Shown here: positions 52,280 through 57,100 of the stretch, in pieces
Numbering within the stretch: position 1 is the stretch's first letter
How the letters are laid out: every line of letters begins with the position of its first letter
The notes under the pieces: model-generated
The model's database searches: none
Seen by the model: only the letters and a program-made list of their open reading frames with translations
Told to the model about the DNA's origin: nothing
Position numbers and translations under genes: made by a program
Assembly: GCA_020002185.1 (NCBI GenBank)
Contig: CM034536.1
Coordinates: forward strand, 13,054,511-13,118,510
DNA: 64,000 bases
Source of the DNA: Paraescarpia echinospica
Taxonomy: Eukaryota; Annelida; Polychaeta; Sabellida; Siboglinidae
Direction of reading: 5' to 3'

Positions 52280-53651
52280 ACACAACATGAAACAAAAAAT
52301 ATTCCAGATATGAGGTGTTCTCTGAATAAAAATGACTAATGTCACAAAGAATTCGATTTGACCCTAGAACATGTTGGCTGGATTTCTGTGGCTTCAGTAG
52401 AAAGATATCTTAACTGGCGTATTAAGGTAGGCTATAGCTGGCATGCATATAAGGTTAGTTTGGTGGTGGTGGTCAGTCACATTTGATTTTAGGTGACCTA
52501 GTGGCAGAGTGACCTTCAACAATACAGTATGAACTGTAAATTCTAGACAGTAGGGAAATAGTTTTAGTACCTGTAGCAGGTACCTGCTGGAGACAAAATA
52601 TAAAGAATATTGTTATCAATTTTAGTTAGACTACTAATCGGTCAGTGAATTGTAGGTATTCTGTAGCAATATGGCTGGCAAGCTTGTTGTGAATATGTAT
52701 AAAATTATTATTGTATTGATGGCTACACAATCTTTAAATTAATTAATACAAGTAAATGTCATTAACTTGGCATATTTCAAGCTACAGTGAGACAACTTGC
52801 ACTGTTGCTCTGCTTAAACTATGGAAGGGTATTCCCGATCAGTATGTTTCGAGGCATTAAAATATAATGTTCTAACAAAGAAATATAAATGGCATTATAG
52901 TCCCCAAATATTTTAATAAATTAATTAACAGCAAAACAAGTAAGAGCAGTTTAAAAAAATGCAAAATTCAAACATAAACAATCAAAAATAATAAAAATAA
53001 CACCTGTAATGTAACAAAATATATTCATTGGGTGAACCAATGCTACTATTAGTACTAACTAACTTACTAATATTAAAACAGTGAGATCATTCAGACACAG
53101 GTACAAGAAAACAATCACAAATGAATATGCATAGTTTGTATTAATTATTGAAACTGATTCTGAAATATCAGAATCATGTGTTTTTAATTTTTACATTTTA
53201 TTATTTTGTACTAATCATATGTACGTGACTATGTGAACTACAGTATGATCATTTTTCCTGATGTGTTGGCTTTTGGGATGTGTGCAATAGTCACACATTC
53301 ATCTTATAATTTCTCTAGTGTGTGTACTATAACATATATTTAGGGGATACATTAACTACAAGTTTTTATCTTCTTGTGTATTCCTTTCAAACAACATTAT
53401 GTATAATACATTAGATGCCACAGCAACATCATGTTGACGTGATTACAACCTGTACTGTCTGTTTGGATGTTTGTTTGAATAAAACAAATTGAATTGAGTT
53501 GAATAGAACACACTGTACCTTTTGTGACAAGTTTGTCAAGGAAGGTGTCCCCGTAGACGCGAGTGAGTTTAGAGAGATAGCGTCTTGCTGAGAATCCCGG
53601 TCTAAACCGCCGTGGAGAGTCAACTGTCTTCACTATCAGAGACATGCCCGA
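11145..53651 (-). CDS. KIAA2012: Large multi-exon gene, KIAA2012-like coiled-coil protein (overview)
   Basis: Twenty-five exons, listed separately, chain on the minus strand with GT-AG sites and matching phases. They give about 1,550 codons without the 5' end. The first three visible exons carry SARRYLSKLTRVYGD, then GYISEKN, then a PP.PY.IL segment. From memory this matches the order of blocks in vertebrate KIAA2012 (a basic RYL motif, GYI, then PP.Y). The middle is Ser/Thr/Glu-rich with a heptad-repeat exon. The last six exons (19032 to 11145) are mostly Glu/Arg/Lys coiled coil ending in FVFSYFELLQWLGI. I infer an intracellular, probably cytoskeletal or ciliary, scaffold; no catalytic motif is visible. 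Identity rests on remembered similarity; the exon chain rests on the sequence. Confidence 0.65.
11600..11790 (+). repeat. Unnamed interspersed repeat, copy 1 of 3
   Basis: Shares AGTATGAATACTTTGGGAAA followed by a CTGCGTCTA.GTGAACGTAG phrase with 23205-23345, and the same order of blocks more loosely with 41375-41520. All three are on the plus strand, in introns of the large gene. It has no coding capacity and is probably a short non-autonomous element. Confidence 0.5.
12060..12210 (-). CDS. KIAA2012-like gene, coiled-coil exon
   Basis: Acceptor GTGTAACAG, donor GAGAG|GTATAT. It reads AEEARRMAAEEEARLEA through EEERLEYLQRKK to RRLVEEIE, an uninterrupted Glu/Arg/Ala helix. It enters with 2 nt and leaves with 2 nt, matching both neighbours. 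Confidence 0.8.
13059..13231 (-). CDS. KIAA2012-like gene, coiled-coil exon
   Basis: Acceptor GTGGTCCAG, donor GGAAGG|GTAACT. It encodes MRKQQREEAEREEEERD, then AYAAERERKQKEEYQKR and RKQAETERQRK, a highly charged single helix. It takes 1 nt and gives 1 nt (G), in phase with both flanking exons. Confidence 0.8.
13270..13575. repeat. (TG)n compound microsatellite
   Basis: Two TG/CG-rich blocks (13270-13315 and 13397-13575) with GCGC and TGTCTG interruptions, right at the 5' splice side of the intron upstream of the exon at 13059. Confidence 0.9.
13735..17716 (+). mobile_element. Decayed non-LTR retrotransposon (CR1/jockey-like endonuclease) with internal minisatellite
   Basis: Frames before the array read VGTWNIRTPMD, then RPEQCTAL, a TAG stop, and YNIDIASLSETRLAD, the start of an AP-type endonuclease with its catalytic SETRL glutamate. 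After the array, shifted frames read GVGFAIPTTLVRKLES, NERLMVM, ISAYAPTMIYPQEQ, then CAEYDLIITNTLF, HWHLTDYVI and RGADCWTD. Between FQNMHSF and the CAEYDL block the expected LLGDFNAR segment is missing, so there is an internal deletion as well as stops and frameshifts. No reverse transcriptase follows. Sequence before about 14580 is probably its 5' UTR. It is inserted antisense in an intron of the large gene. Confidence 0.75.
14740..17270. repeat. 57-bp minisatellite inside the LINE endonuclease domain (about 44 copies)
   Basis: Each unit encodes 19 residues on the plus strand around YTLYWSVKAVDEVREAGV; the unit is an exact multiple of three. Variants are E/G and D/G near the unit end, D-E/D-K, and SVK/SGK. 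The plus frame is broken only by TGA at 15588 and TAA near 15973, with a degenerate stretch 15590-15690. The minus frame is open for 570 codons. The single-copy ancestor is the segment between GSGYTLYW and REAGVGFA of the endonuclease. It is a tandem expansion, not a real protein gene. Confidence 0.9.
17880..18088 (-). CDS. KIAA2012-like gene, coiled-coil exon
   Basis: Acceptor GTTGTGTCAG, donor GGAGAG|GAG-type end at AG|GTGGGT. It reads EDMSRIPPEMARELRAA, then ANKRRELVEKKRRERE and EEAERQEQLARELEEE. Phase 0 in, 2 nt out. The IPPEM segment marks the start of the long helix. Confidence 0.8.
18799..19032 (-). CDS. KIAA2012-like gene, acidic exon
   Basis: Acceptor GGTGGTGTTCTAG, donor CCAGAG|GTATAT; 78 codons in phase 0/0. 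It reads DLSSELSHTPTGDVSEE, then FIIRDEFSDTDEDADED, and EEEWKRIAEEKLQES, ending in repeated EPEPEEPE-like residues. An acidic Asp/Glu cluster precedes the helix. Confidence 0.8.
19434..19696 (-). CDS. KIAA2012-like gene, Lys-rich exon
   Basis: The acceptor CTCTTCTCTTGCAG (strong polypyrimidine tract) is chosen over a closer CTACAG because only it keeps phase with the exon at 20741. It reads VLQGMKSVDKLKMSEKL, KKGVSKKRGKPAKGKKAK and EKGEAEMSETEKEP. Donor ACCATG|GTAAAG, phase 0 out. Confidence 0.75.
19835..20330 (+). mobile_element. LINE 3'-end fragment (reverse-transcriptase C-terminus)
   Basis: Frames read KLKGKVLRVC, LRSRMRWAGHLTRMD, AKRAEA, HKGHRKRGRP, then after a frameshift near 20192 QLRWEDCVRRDMRRSG and DERWREGAMDRK. 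This is the usual C-terminal stretch of CR1-like LINE ORF2 proteins. It is antisense in an intron, and truncated and decayed. Confidence 0.75.
20741..20812 (-). CDS. KIAA2012-like gene, small exon with alternative acceptors
   Basis: It reads KVSDNKELEALYGPVETP and then VGDQP, donor CCGT|GTACGT. Two acceptors 12 nt apart (TTTTATTAG and AGGTCTCAG) both keep the frame, so the exon may start at 20812 or 20800. The phase (2 nt in, 1 nt out) agrees with both neighbours. Confidence 0.65.
21219..21516 (-). CDS. KIAA2012-like gene, Ser/Lys-rich exon
   Basis: Acceptor GTGTTGCCAG, donor GTAG|GTAAGT; phase 0 in, 1 nt out. It reads ESETTEGKMAGEAVSG, then SAKSTKSAKSAQGASAL and TRSSKSTPSSKNTRSGES, ending KSMTGDRDEFVVG. 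It is a Ser/Lys repeat with a KSxKS pattern, likely disordered. Confidence 0.8.
22342..22409 (-). CDS. KIAA2012-like gene, small exon at the frame conflict
   Basis: Acceptor GTGCTTGTAG, donor GATATT|GTAAGT. The end is in phase with the next exon (ILEDGTSPSQDI). With the canonical upstream donor CACAG|GTGTGT the entry frame is off by 2 nt and reads VSFKGLSGRE before leaving frame. Either the donor is 4 nt later, giving VFQRVIWKRDILEDG, or the GAGAGA run in the exon carries an extra dinucleotide. Confidence 0.6.
22799..23004 (-). CDS. KIAA2012-like gene, exon
   Basis: Acceptor CTTCTCTGCTACAG, canonical donor CACAG|GTGTGT at 22799 (alternative GTGTGT|GTGCAC region, exon end 22795). It reads RGSTGQEMAASPLGPIDI, VGYGEAEILHTDEI and EKEPPTSYISAVLEEA. 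It takes 2 nt after the G of the previous exon. Confidence 0.75.
23205..23345 (+). repeat. Unnamed interspersed repeat, copy 2 of 3
   Basis: Contains AGTATGAATACTTTGGGAAA, CTGCATCTAGGTGTATGTAG and GATGGGCATTTTTGATAGTA, in the same order as 11600-11790 and 41375-41520. Confidence 0.5.
24300..24545 (-). mobile_element. LINE C-terminal fragment
   Basis: The minus frame reads VDWGKHPVGRP, a stop, then MRFKDVVKRHL, a stop, DYDNDP and later NQASETSCQK. The GK.PVGRP...RFKD..KR pattern is the C-terminal block of many LINE ORF2 proteins. It abuts the exon at 24607 within the intron. Confidence 0.6.
24607..24834 (-). CDS. KIAA2012-like gene, exon
   Basis: Acceptor ACGTTTGTAG, donor GGAAGG|GTGAGT. It reads SKMSGDSVPANAIVSAQL, LLKQDFEPADIELVQ, ETGQSILQVKGDG and GGVKPGHLYQVPARK. 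It looks folded rather than low-complexity. Phase 2 nt in, 1 nt out; the first two bases complete a Val with the G of the exon at 26275. Confidence 0.8.
25150..26274. repeat. 17/20-bp intronic minisatellite built on a 5' splice site
   Basis: About 58 units of GAACACTTACCAACTGAG with an optional three-base GGA/GAG insertion. On the gene's sense strand every unit contains CTCAGTTGGTAAGTG, the sequence of the true exon/intron junction at 26274/26275 including the last exon bases. The array starts about 30 nt into the intron and runs to about 25150. Edge units are degenerate (GTAAATG, CTATTAA variants). Confidence 0.95.
26275..26377 (-). CDS. KIAA2012-like gene, exon flanking the splice-site minisatellite
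   Basis: Acceptor ATTGGTGGCAG, donor TCAGTTG|GTAAGTG. It reads AVIEEFLATAGVSIGGSD, then DDEYKDRLRERLSSV. Phase 0 in, 1 nt out. The last 12 exon bases plus donor are the seed of the adjacent array. Confidence 0.8.
26378..27884. other. Intron without recognised features
   Basis: AT-rich sequence between two supported exons. I see no ORF, repeat or RNA gene worth naming. Confidence 0.5.
27885..27965 (-). CDS. KIAA2012-like gene, exon
   Basis: Acceptor CTTGTGTCAG, donor AAAGAA|GTAAGA; 27 codons in phase 0/0. It reads VAAEMYFAPSVLAPS, then TIHSREGSLPKE. Short, but both sites and both phases agree with its neighbours. Confidence 0.75.
27966..30102. other. Intron; small tandem duplication near its 5' end
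   Basis: AT-rich intron with no gene. At about 29985-30067 a roughly 41-bp segment containing TTGTTATTCTGTAATGTACA is present twice in tandem, about 35 nt from the donor of the upstream exon. Confidence 0.55.
30103..30260 (-). CDS. KIAA2012-like gene, exon
   Basis: Acceptor GTTTATTACAG, donor GCACAG|GTTTGT. It reads SLMASRRGSHGSTAQP, ISEQELVRALTEHAHK and ATTILARPGTGQDLVND. The second half looks like an amphipathic helix. 2 nt in, phase 0 out. Confidence 0.8.
30630..30712. repeat. (TA)n microsatellites
   Basis: Two TA runs separated by AAATCATGTGTTTATATACC, within an intron. Confidence 0.9.
31863..31970 (-). CDS. KIAA2012-like gene, downstream member of a duplicated exon pair
   Basis: Acceptor CTTGTATAG, donor GAGAAAG|GTAGCT; 108 nt, 2 nt in and 1 nt out. 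It reads AKDMDITQSVHKWKYVAP, then VEMNVSEQPKPEDAEK. The D.K..DITQ..H....V.PP.E pattern and both splice phases are shared with the exon at 32655, so the two are tandem duplicates. Confidence 0.75.
32655..33194 (-). CDS. KIAA2012-like gene, heptad-repeat exon (expanded duplicate)
   Basis: Acceptor GATCCTATAG, donor AAGACAG|GTAGAG; 540 nt with the same phases as 31863-31970. It begins TKSDNITQRLHTSNNV, like its sister exon, then runs into about 20 heptads of the type LKQTDVH (LKQTDAD, VKETDVP, IKNMDVD, LKPTEAD). A 21-bp unit with hydrophobic, Lys and Asp at fixed positions predicts a regular helix. The plus-strand frames here are shadows of the repeat. Confidence 0.75.
33715..33825 (-). CDS. KIAA2012-like gene, exon
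   Basis: Acceptor CATTTATCAG, donor AGAACAG|GTGAGT. It reads VITTVQSEVSEEEEPVWN, then LKLPDTASTSKAASSS. 2 nt in, 1 nt out. Its last G with AT of either duplicated exon makes Asp. Confidence 0.75.
34426..34741 (+). mobile_element. tRNA-derived SINE, copy 1
   Basis: The head has a Pol III A box (GTGGTGCAGTGGCTAGAGC) and B box (GGGTTCGAATCCTG), and its ends GCGCCG/GCGGCG can still pair. The body contains CCAGTTCACTCAGGTGTATG and AATGAGTACCTGGC, and the tail ends ATAAGAACATACCATTAC. A second copy lies at 51786-51998 on the minus strand. It sits in an intron of the large gene, sense opposite. Confidence 0.8.
34993..35124 (-). CDS. KIAA2012-like gene, exon
   Basis: Acceptor TACATTTCAG, donor GCAGATG|GTTGGT. 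It reads GGVKGSVLFAPDGQIIS, then IGGSITPSRDTESISAV and EANRKEAD. It contains a beta-like VLFAPDGQI. The AG start joins the G of the exon at 36957 as Glu. Confidence 0.75.
35190..36246. mobile_element. Non-autonomous pogo/Tigger-like DNA transposon
   Basis: Ends are inverted: CAGTGCAACACGTTTATAAC on the left and the complement of CAGTGTAACACGCTTATAAT on the right, each flanked by TA as expected for Tc1/mariner-pogo insertion. Sub-terminal blocks repeat GGATATAACGAA and ACACGG motifs. The centre holds two imperfect copies (about 35490-35645 and 35695-35860) of a block with CGCACTGCGACTGG and GCAGATTAACTG. No transposase frame remains. Confidence 0.75.
36957..37121 (-). CDS. KIAA2012-like gene, exon with NAGNAG acceptor
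   Basis: The acceptor is TTACAGCAG, so the exon starts at 37121 or 37118, adding or skipping one Ala. It reads GGEAEMRIGGQAKATDQ, NMPTLGRMRGKALST and SRSHTSVYSARSDGT. Donor GGAACAG|GTGAGA, 1 nt out. Gly/Ser-rich, likely disordered. Confidence 0.75.
37320..37600 (+). repeat. Purine-rich block, possible LINE 3' relic
   Basis: A GA-rich stretch with frames such as GKRPRWLGWNE and KTGKTARCEIF, vaguely like the end of a LINE ORF2. The evidence is weak and it could be simple purine-rich DNA. Confidence 0.25.
37610..37900. repeat. Cluster of degenerate TAGAATTCTA palindromes
   Basis: Repeated variants of ATAGAATTCTATAG, ATAGAATTCTGTAGAAT, CCATAGAACTCTATAGACA and ACAGATTTCTATAG fill the start of the intron downstream of the exon at 37962. 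It is probably a short palindromic element or array. Confidence 0.5.
37962..38324 (-). CDS. KIAA2012-like gene, long Ser-rich exon
   Basis: Acceptor CATCTCTTTTAG, donor TTACAAG|GTTTGT; 363 nt, 2 nt in and 1 nt out. It reads HQRNWPETLGEKEYIGDL, SSSTSGVSSRRSSVDKSP, MSYRQMQHVNLSPIAG and KVSIIPPIGGKVSSP. The WPETLGEKEYI and SIIPPIGGK segments look like conserved islands in disordered sequence; RRSS sites could be phosphorylated (inference). Confidence 0.8.
38325..40687. other. Intron without recognised features
   Basis: AT-rich; small frames (for example 39257-39517 plus) lack splice support or a recognisable product. Confidence 0.5.
40688..40778 (-). CDS. KIAA2012-like gene, small exon
   Basis: Acceptor TAATCTGTCTCCAG, donor TATGAAG|GTGAGA. 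It reads SYLESQVDENVAGKTF, then RGAKLPEHSSRSYE. Phase 0 in, 1 nt out, joining the following exon as Val. A longer competing frame (MKMWREKHF) is out of phase with both neighbours. Confidence 0.7.
40871..41283. mobile_element. MITE with perfect 23-bp terminal inverted repeats
   Basis: The left end GAATATATGGCAAGAGGAAC (plus three more bases, CAC) is exactly complementary to 41261-41283. Sub-terminal AGTGAAGCC/AGTGAAACC segments are also repeated inside. About 413 bp, no ORF, 92 nt from the exon at 40778. Confidence 0.75.
41375..41520 (+). repeat. Unnamed interspersed repeat, copy 3 of 3
   Basis: Has AACTATTCAAATTTACATG, AAACTCTGGGAAACCATCTC and GATGGGCATTATTGCTAGTG, corresponding in order to blocks of 23205-23345 and 11600-11790, but more diverged. 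Confidence 0.4.
41528..42041 (+). mobile_element. Possible solo LTR
   Basis: The segment starts TGTAGGACTACGG and ends AATTCTTTACA, with a TATA-like GATATAAGTAG near 41798, an AATAATAAAG signal near 41978, and CTGGTACCCCC directly after, which could be a primer-binding remnant. A 28-bp unit containing GTGTCGTAAGTTGGGC is present twice. I found no convincing target-site duplication, so the call is tentative. Confidence 0.35.
42419..42520 (-). CDS. KIAA2012-like gene, exon
   Basis: Acceptor TTTGCACAG, donor GTCAGG|GTAAGG; 34 codons in phase 0/0. It reads MLLAEEEAIKEAADRK, then SVSQKSEDYNLNLAEAVR. The Ala/Glu-rich start continues the helix of the preceding exon (ALEKQRK). Confidence 0.75.
43192..43433 (-). 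CDS. KIAA2012-like gene, exon
   Basis: Acceptor ATTCTCCCACTGTCAG, donor CAGAGGAAG|GTCAGT. It reads EETGRGDLSTVVEDDED, TSVTTTKSRKIKSSTT, KEKDTTESTSYTDLSHD and NVLTDLLVKSTISYALE. 2 nt in, phase 0 out. Confidence 0.8.
43630..43990. repeat. Degenerate TACTGG/CCAGTA-rich block
   Basis: Variants of GTACTGGTCCAAT, GTACTGGAACAGTA, GTACTGGGTCCATA, CCAGTACACTGCC and TACTGGCTAGTA recur every 20-40 bases on both strands. It reads as decayed short repeats, not coding. Confidence 0.45.
45578..47085. repeat. 1.5-kb palindrome (two ~700-bp arms)
   Basis: The arm from about 45578 to 46306 is the reverse complement of about 46397 to 47085 with moderate divergence and an 80-90 bp spacer. Matching landmarks include GCATCAGGCCGACCC/GGGTCGGCCTGATGC, ATCTCCCGTTGGTTGCAT, and TTTTTGTGGCGAATAAAT. 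Each arm carries a tRNA-like box pair, intact in the left arm (46031-46115) and with the middle deleted in the right arm. Probably a fold-back element or inverted duplication. Confidence 0.75.
46031..46115 (+). pseudogene. tRNA-like sequence in the palindrome arm
   Basis: GGTGCCGCTAGCTCAGTTGG supplies a D-arm/A box, and CGGTTCAATCCTGACACCA a T-arm/B box and CCA-like end. The region between is AT-rich and does not make an anticodon arm, and only four acceptor pairs remain. A tRNA-derived relic rather than a functional gene. Confidence 0.5.
47952..48134 (-). CDS. KIAA2012-like gene, second visible exon
   Basis: Acceptor TTTCCGTGTAG after a pyrimidine tract, donor GAGCCAG|GTAGGT; 183 nt, 2 nt in and 1 nt out. 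It reads YISEKNIYEQNPVLPRLR, INDDVSYPPAPYRIL, RGPGFLSGYTFHLIQME and EVEP. With the preceding exon it gives a GYI motif followed by a PP.PY segment, the order I remember from KIAA2012. The frame stays open beyond both splice sites, but that extension is intron. Confidence 0.8.
48600..51060 (-). pseudogene. Decayed hAT-family transposase (ZMYM/ZNF862-like)
   Basis: In minus-strand order: CLLCR and AHQEA remnants of the zinc finger (50860-50650), GCEYLDDMKVSRS, LIDETTNVSVKKQL with the first catalytic Asp (50450-50220), NGKAETLTNAVLEKI, ALSSNGASVMLGRPSGV, NHCVAHRLALAAGQ, MRWLSHDVAGTVVRRC and ERNDAQALGL (49975-49460), then KREWQLIKHTVV and FPNLAVLAKI (49185-48859). Frames are broken by stops and by an internal direct duplication (49196-49454 versus 49984-50240). 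It lies sense in an intron of the large gene. I could not find its terminal repeats. Confidence 0.8.
51485..51635 (+). mobile_element. LINE 3' end with GAT-repeat tail
   Basis: The plus frame reads WWRDELEEYWKGTIWQRI, AQDRQVWKHAEAFVQ, a stop, then (GAT)n. This is the C-terminus and simple-repeat tail typical of L2/CR1-type LINEs. Only the last ~150 bp remain. Confidence 0.7.
51786..51998 (-). mobile_element. tRNA-derived SINE, copy 2
   Basis: The minus strand reads GAGTGCAGTGGCTAGAGC (A box), CCCAGGTTGGAATCCTG (mutated B box), TTGGGCAAGTTCGTTTAC, CCAGTTCACTCAGCTGTATG and GCATTAATTGCAGC, collinear with 34426-34741 but 3'-truncated. Confidence 0.8.
52250..52282. repeat. Short (TG)n/(TGCG)n microsatellite
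   Basis: TGTGTGTGTG followed by CGTG repeats, in an intron. Confidence 0.85.
53519..53651 (-). CDS. KIAA2012-like gene, first visible exon
   Basis: Acceptor CGTTCTCTCCACAG, donor ACAAAAG|GTACAG. It reads SGMSLIVKTVDSPRRF, RPGFSARRYLSKLTRVYGD and FLDKLVTK. Phase 0 in, 1 nt out. The SARRYL...L...G spacing resembles the SAKRYL region of KIAA2012 (from memory), where about 130 residues precede it, so upstream exons should exist, probably beyond the window. Confidence 0.75.
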
Positions 53652-54185
53652 CTGTGGAGAGAACGAGACAAAGTCAGCAGTGTTATGAGTAAACATATAT
53701 CTAGATAGATATAGATAGATAATCAATAGCCATAAAAATGTAAATTAGTAAATAATTAGAATACATTATTAATATAGTATTAATTGTTATTATTCCATGT
53801 ATCTACAATAAACAGCTGCAGTTGACTCCCACTATAAGGGGTGGAGCCATAAGTTTGCATTTTGTATTTCTTGAATTGACATGGTTGCCAACATATCACC
53901 TACTCTGCTGATACTGATATCCACAATAACATCAATGTGCATAAATGTATGTTCCACTCAACAGGTGGCATCACTGCATTGATTTATTTTCTCTGTGATC
54001 CCTGTGCCGATGAATCCACCATCCTCATGCAAGTAACGCTTTACATTTTTTGGGCCCACAAACCTCTGCGACAACCTATTAGAAACATTTTGGAACCTGA
54101 TTGAACTGTACTATGTATATGCAGTCTTCTTTTTATCCATTTGTCCACTGATACATACTTTGGTATATAACACTTTGATGAGTGG

Positions 54186-57100
54186 GTATTTCTTACATCC
54201 GGAGTCCTTACAGTTATAGTGAGTCTGGGTATTTCTTACATCCGGAGTCCTTACAGTTATAGTGAGTCTGGGTATTTCTTACATCCGGAGTCCTTACAGT
54301 TATAGTGAGTCTGGGTATTTCTTACATCCGGAGTCCTTACTGGGTATTTCTTACATCCGGAGTCCTTACAGTTATAGTGAGTCTGGGTATTTCTTACATC
54401 CGGAGTCCTTACAGTTATTGTGAGTCTGGGTATTTCTTACATCCGGAGTCCTTACAGTTATAGTGAGTCTGCGTATTTCTTACATCTGGAGTCCTTACAG
54501 TTATTGTGAGTCTGGATATTTCTTACATCCGGAGTCCTTACAGTTATAGTGAGTCTGCGTATTTCTTACATCCGGAGTCCTTACAGTTATAGTGAGTCTG
54601 GGTATTTCTTACATCTGGAGTCCTTACAGTTATAGTGAGTCTGGGTATTTCTTACATCCGGAGTCCTTATAGTTATTGTGAGTCTGGGTATTTCTTACAT
54701 CCGGAGTCCTTACAGTTATAGTGAGTCTGGGTATTTCTTACATCCGGAGTCCTTACAGTTATAGTGAGTCTGGGTATTTCTTACATCCGGAGTCCTTACA
54801 GTTATAGTGAGTCTGGGTATTTCTTACATCCGGAGTCCTTACAGTTATAGTGAGTCTGCGTATTTCTTACATCCGGAGTCCTTACAGTTATAGTGAGTGG
54901 AGTCCTTACAGTTATAGTGAGTCTGGGTATTTCTTACATCCGGAGTCCTTACAGTTATAGTGAGTCTGGGTATTTCTTACATCCGGAGTCCTTACAGTTA
55001 TAGTGAGTCTGGGTATTTCTTACATCTGGAATCCTTACAGTTATAGTGAGTCTGCGTATTTCTTACATCCGGAGTCCTTACAGTTATAGTGAGTCTGGGT
55101 ATTTCTTACATCTGGAGTCCTTATAGTTATAGTGAGTCTGCGTATTTCTTACATCCGGAGTCCTTACAGTTATAGTGAGTCTGGGTATTTCTTACATCCG
55201 GAGTCCTTACAGTTATTGTGAGTCTGGGTATTTCTTACATCTGGAGTCCTTACAGTTATTGTGAGTCTGGGTATTTCTTACATCCGGAGTCCTTACAGTT
55301 ATAGTGAGTCTGGGTATTTCTTACATCCGTAGTCCTTACAGTTATAGTGAGTCTGGGTATTTCTTACATCCGGAGTCCTTACAGTTATAGTGAGTCTGGG
55401 TATTTCTTACATCCGGAGTCCTTACAGTTATAGTGAGTCTGGGTATTTCTTACATCCGGAGTTCTTACAGTTATAGTGAGTGTGGGTATTTCTTACATCC
55501 GGAGTCCTTACAGTTATAGTGAGTCTGGGTATTTCTTACATCCGGAGTCCTTACAGTTATAGTGAGTCTGGGTATTTCCTACATCCGGAGTCCTTACAGT
55601 TATAGTGAGTCTGGGTATTTCTTACATCCGGAGTCCTTACAGTTATAGTGAGTATGGGTATTTCTTACATCCGGAGTCCTCACAGTTATAGTGAGTCTGG
55701 GTATTTCTTACATCCGGAGTCCTCACAGTTATAGTGAGTCTGGGTATTTCTTACATCCGGAGTCCTCACAGTTATAGTGAGTCTGGGTATTTCTTACATC
55801 CGGAGTCCTCACAGTTATAGTGAGTCTGGGTATTTCTTACATCCGGAGTCCTCACAGTTATAGTGAGTCTGGGTATTTCTTACATCCGGAGTCCTCACAG
55901 TTATAGTGAGTCTGGGTATTTCTTACATCCGGAGTCCTCACAGTTATAGTGAGTCTGGGTATTTCTTACATCCGGAGTCCTCACAGTTATAGTGAGTCTG
56001 GGTATTTCTTACATCCGGAGTCCTCACAGTTATAGTGAGTCTGGGTATTTCTTACATCCGGAGTCCTCACAGTTATAGTGAGTCTGGGTATTTCTTACAT
56101 CCGGAGTCCTCACAGTTATAGTGAGTCTGGGTATTTCTTACATCCGGAGTCCTCACAGTTATAGTGAGTCTGGGTATTTCTTACATCCGGAGTCCTCACA
56201 GTTATAGTGAGTCTGGGTATTTCTTACATCCGGAGTCCTCACAGTTATAGTGAGTCTGGGTATTTCTTACATCCGGAGTCCTTACAGTTATAGTGAGTCT
56301 GGGTATTTCTTACATCCGGAGTCCTTACAGTTATAGTGAGTCTGGGTATTTCTTACATCCGGAGTCCTTACAGTTATAGTGAGTCTGGGTATTTCTTACA
56401 TCCGGAGTCCTTACAGTTATAGTGAGTCTGGGTATTTCTTACATCCGGAGTCCTTACAGTTATAGTGAGTCTGGGTATTTCTTACATCCGGAGTCCTTAC
56501 AGTTATAGTGAGTCTGGGTATTTCTTACATCCGGAGTCCTTACAGTTATAGTGAGTCTGGGTATTTCTTACATCCGGAGTCCTTACAGTTATAGTGAGTC
56601 TGGGTATTTCTTACATCCGGAGTCCTTACAGTTATAGTGAGTCTGGGTATTTCTTACATCCGGAGTCCTTACAGTTATAGTGAGTCTGGGTATTTCTTAC
56701 ATCCGGAGTCCTTACAGTTATAGTGAGTCTGGGTATTTCTTACATCCGGAGTCCTTACAGTTATAGTGAGTCTGGGTATTTCTTACATCCGGAGTCCTTA
56801 CAGTTATAGTGAGTCTGGGTATTTCTTACATCCGGAGTCCTTACAGTTATAGTGAGTCTGGGTATTTCTTACATCCGGAGTCCTTACAGTTATAGTGAGT
56901 CTGGGTATTTCTTACATCCGGAGTCCTTACAGTTATAGTGAGTCTGGGTATTTCTTACATCCGGAGTCCTTACAGTTATAGTGAGTCTGGGTATTTCTTA
57001 CATCCGGAGTCCTTACAGTTATAGTGAGTCTGGGTATTTCTTACATCCGGAGTCCTTACAGTTATAGTGAGTCTGGGTATTTCTTACATCCGGAGTCCTT

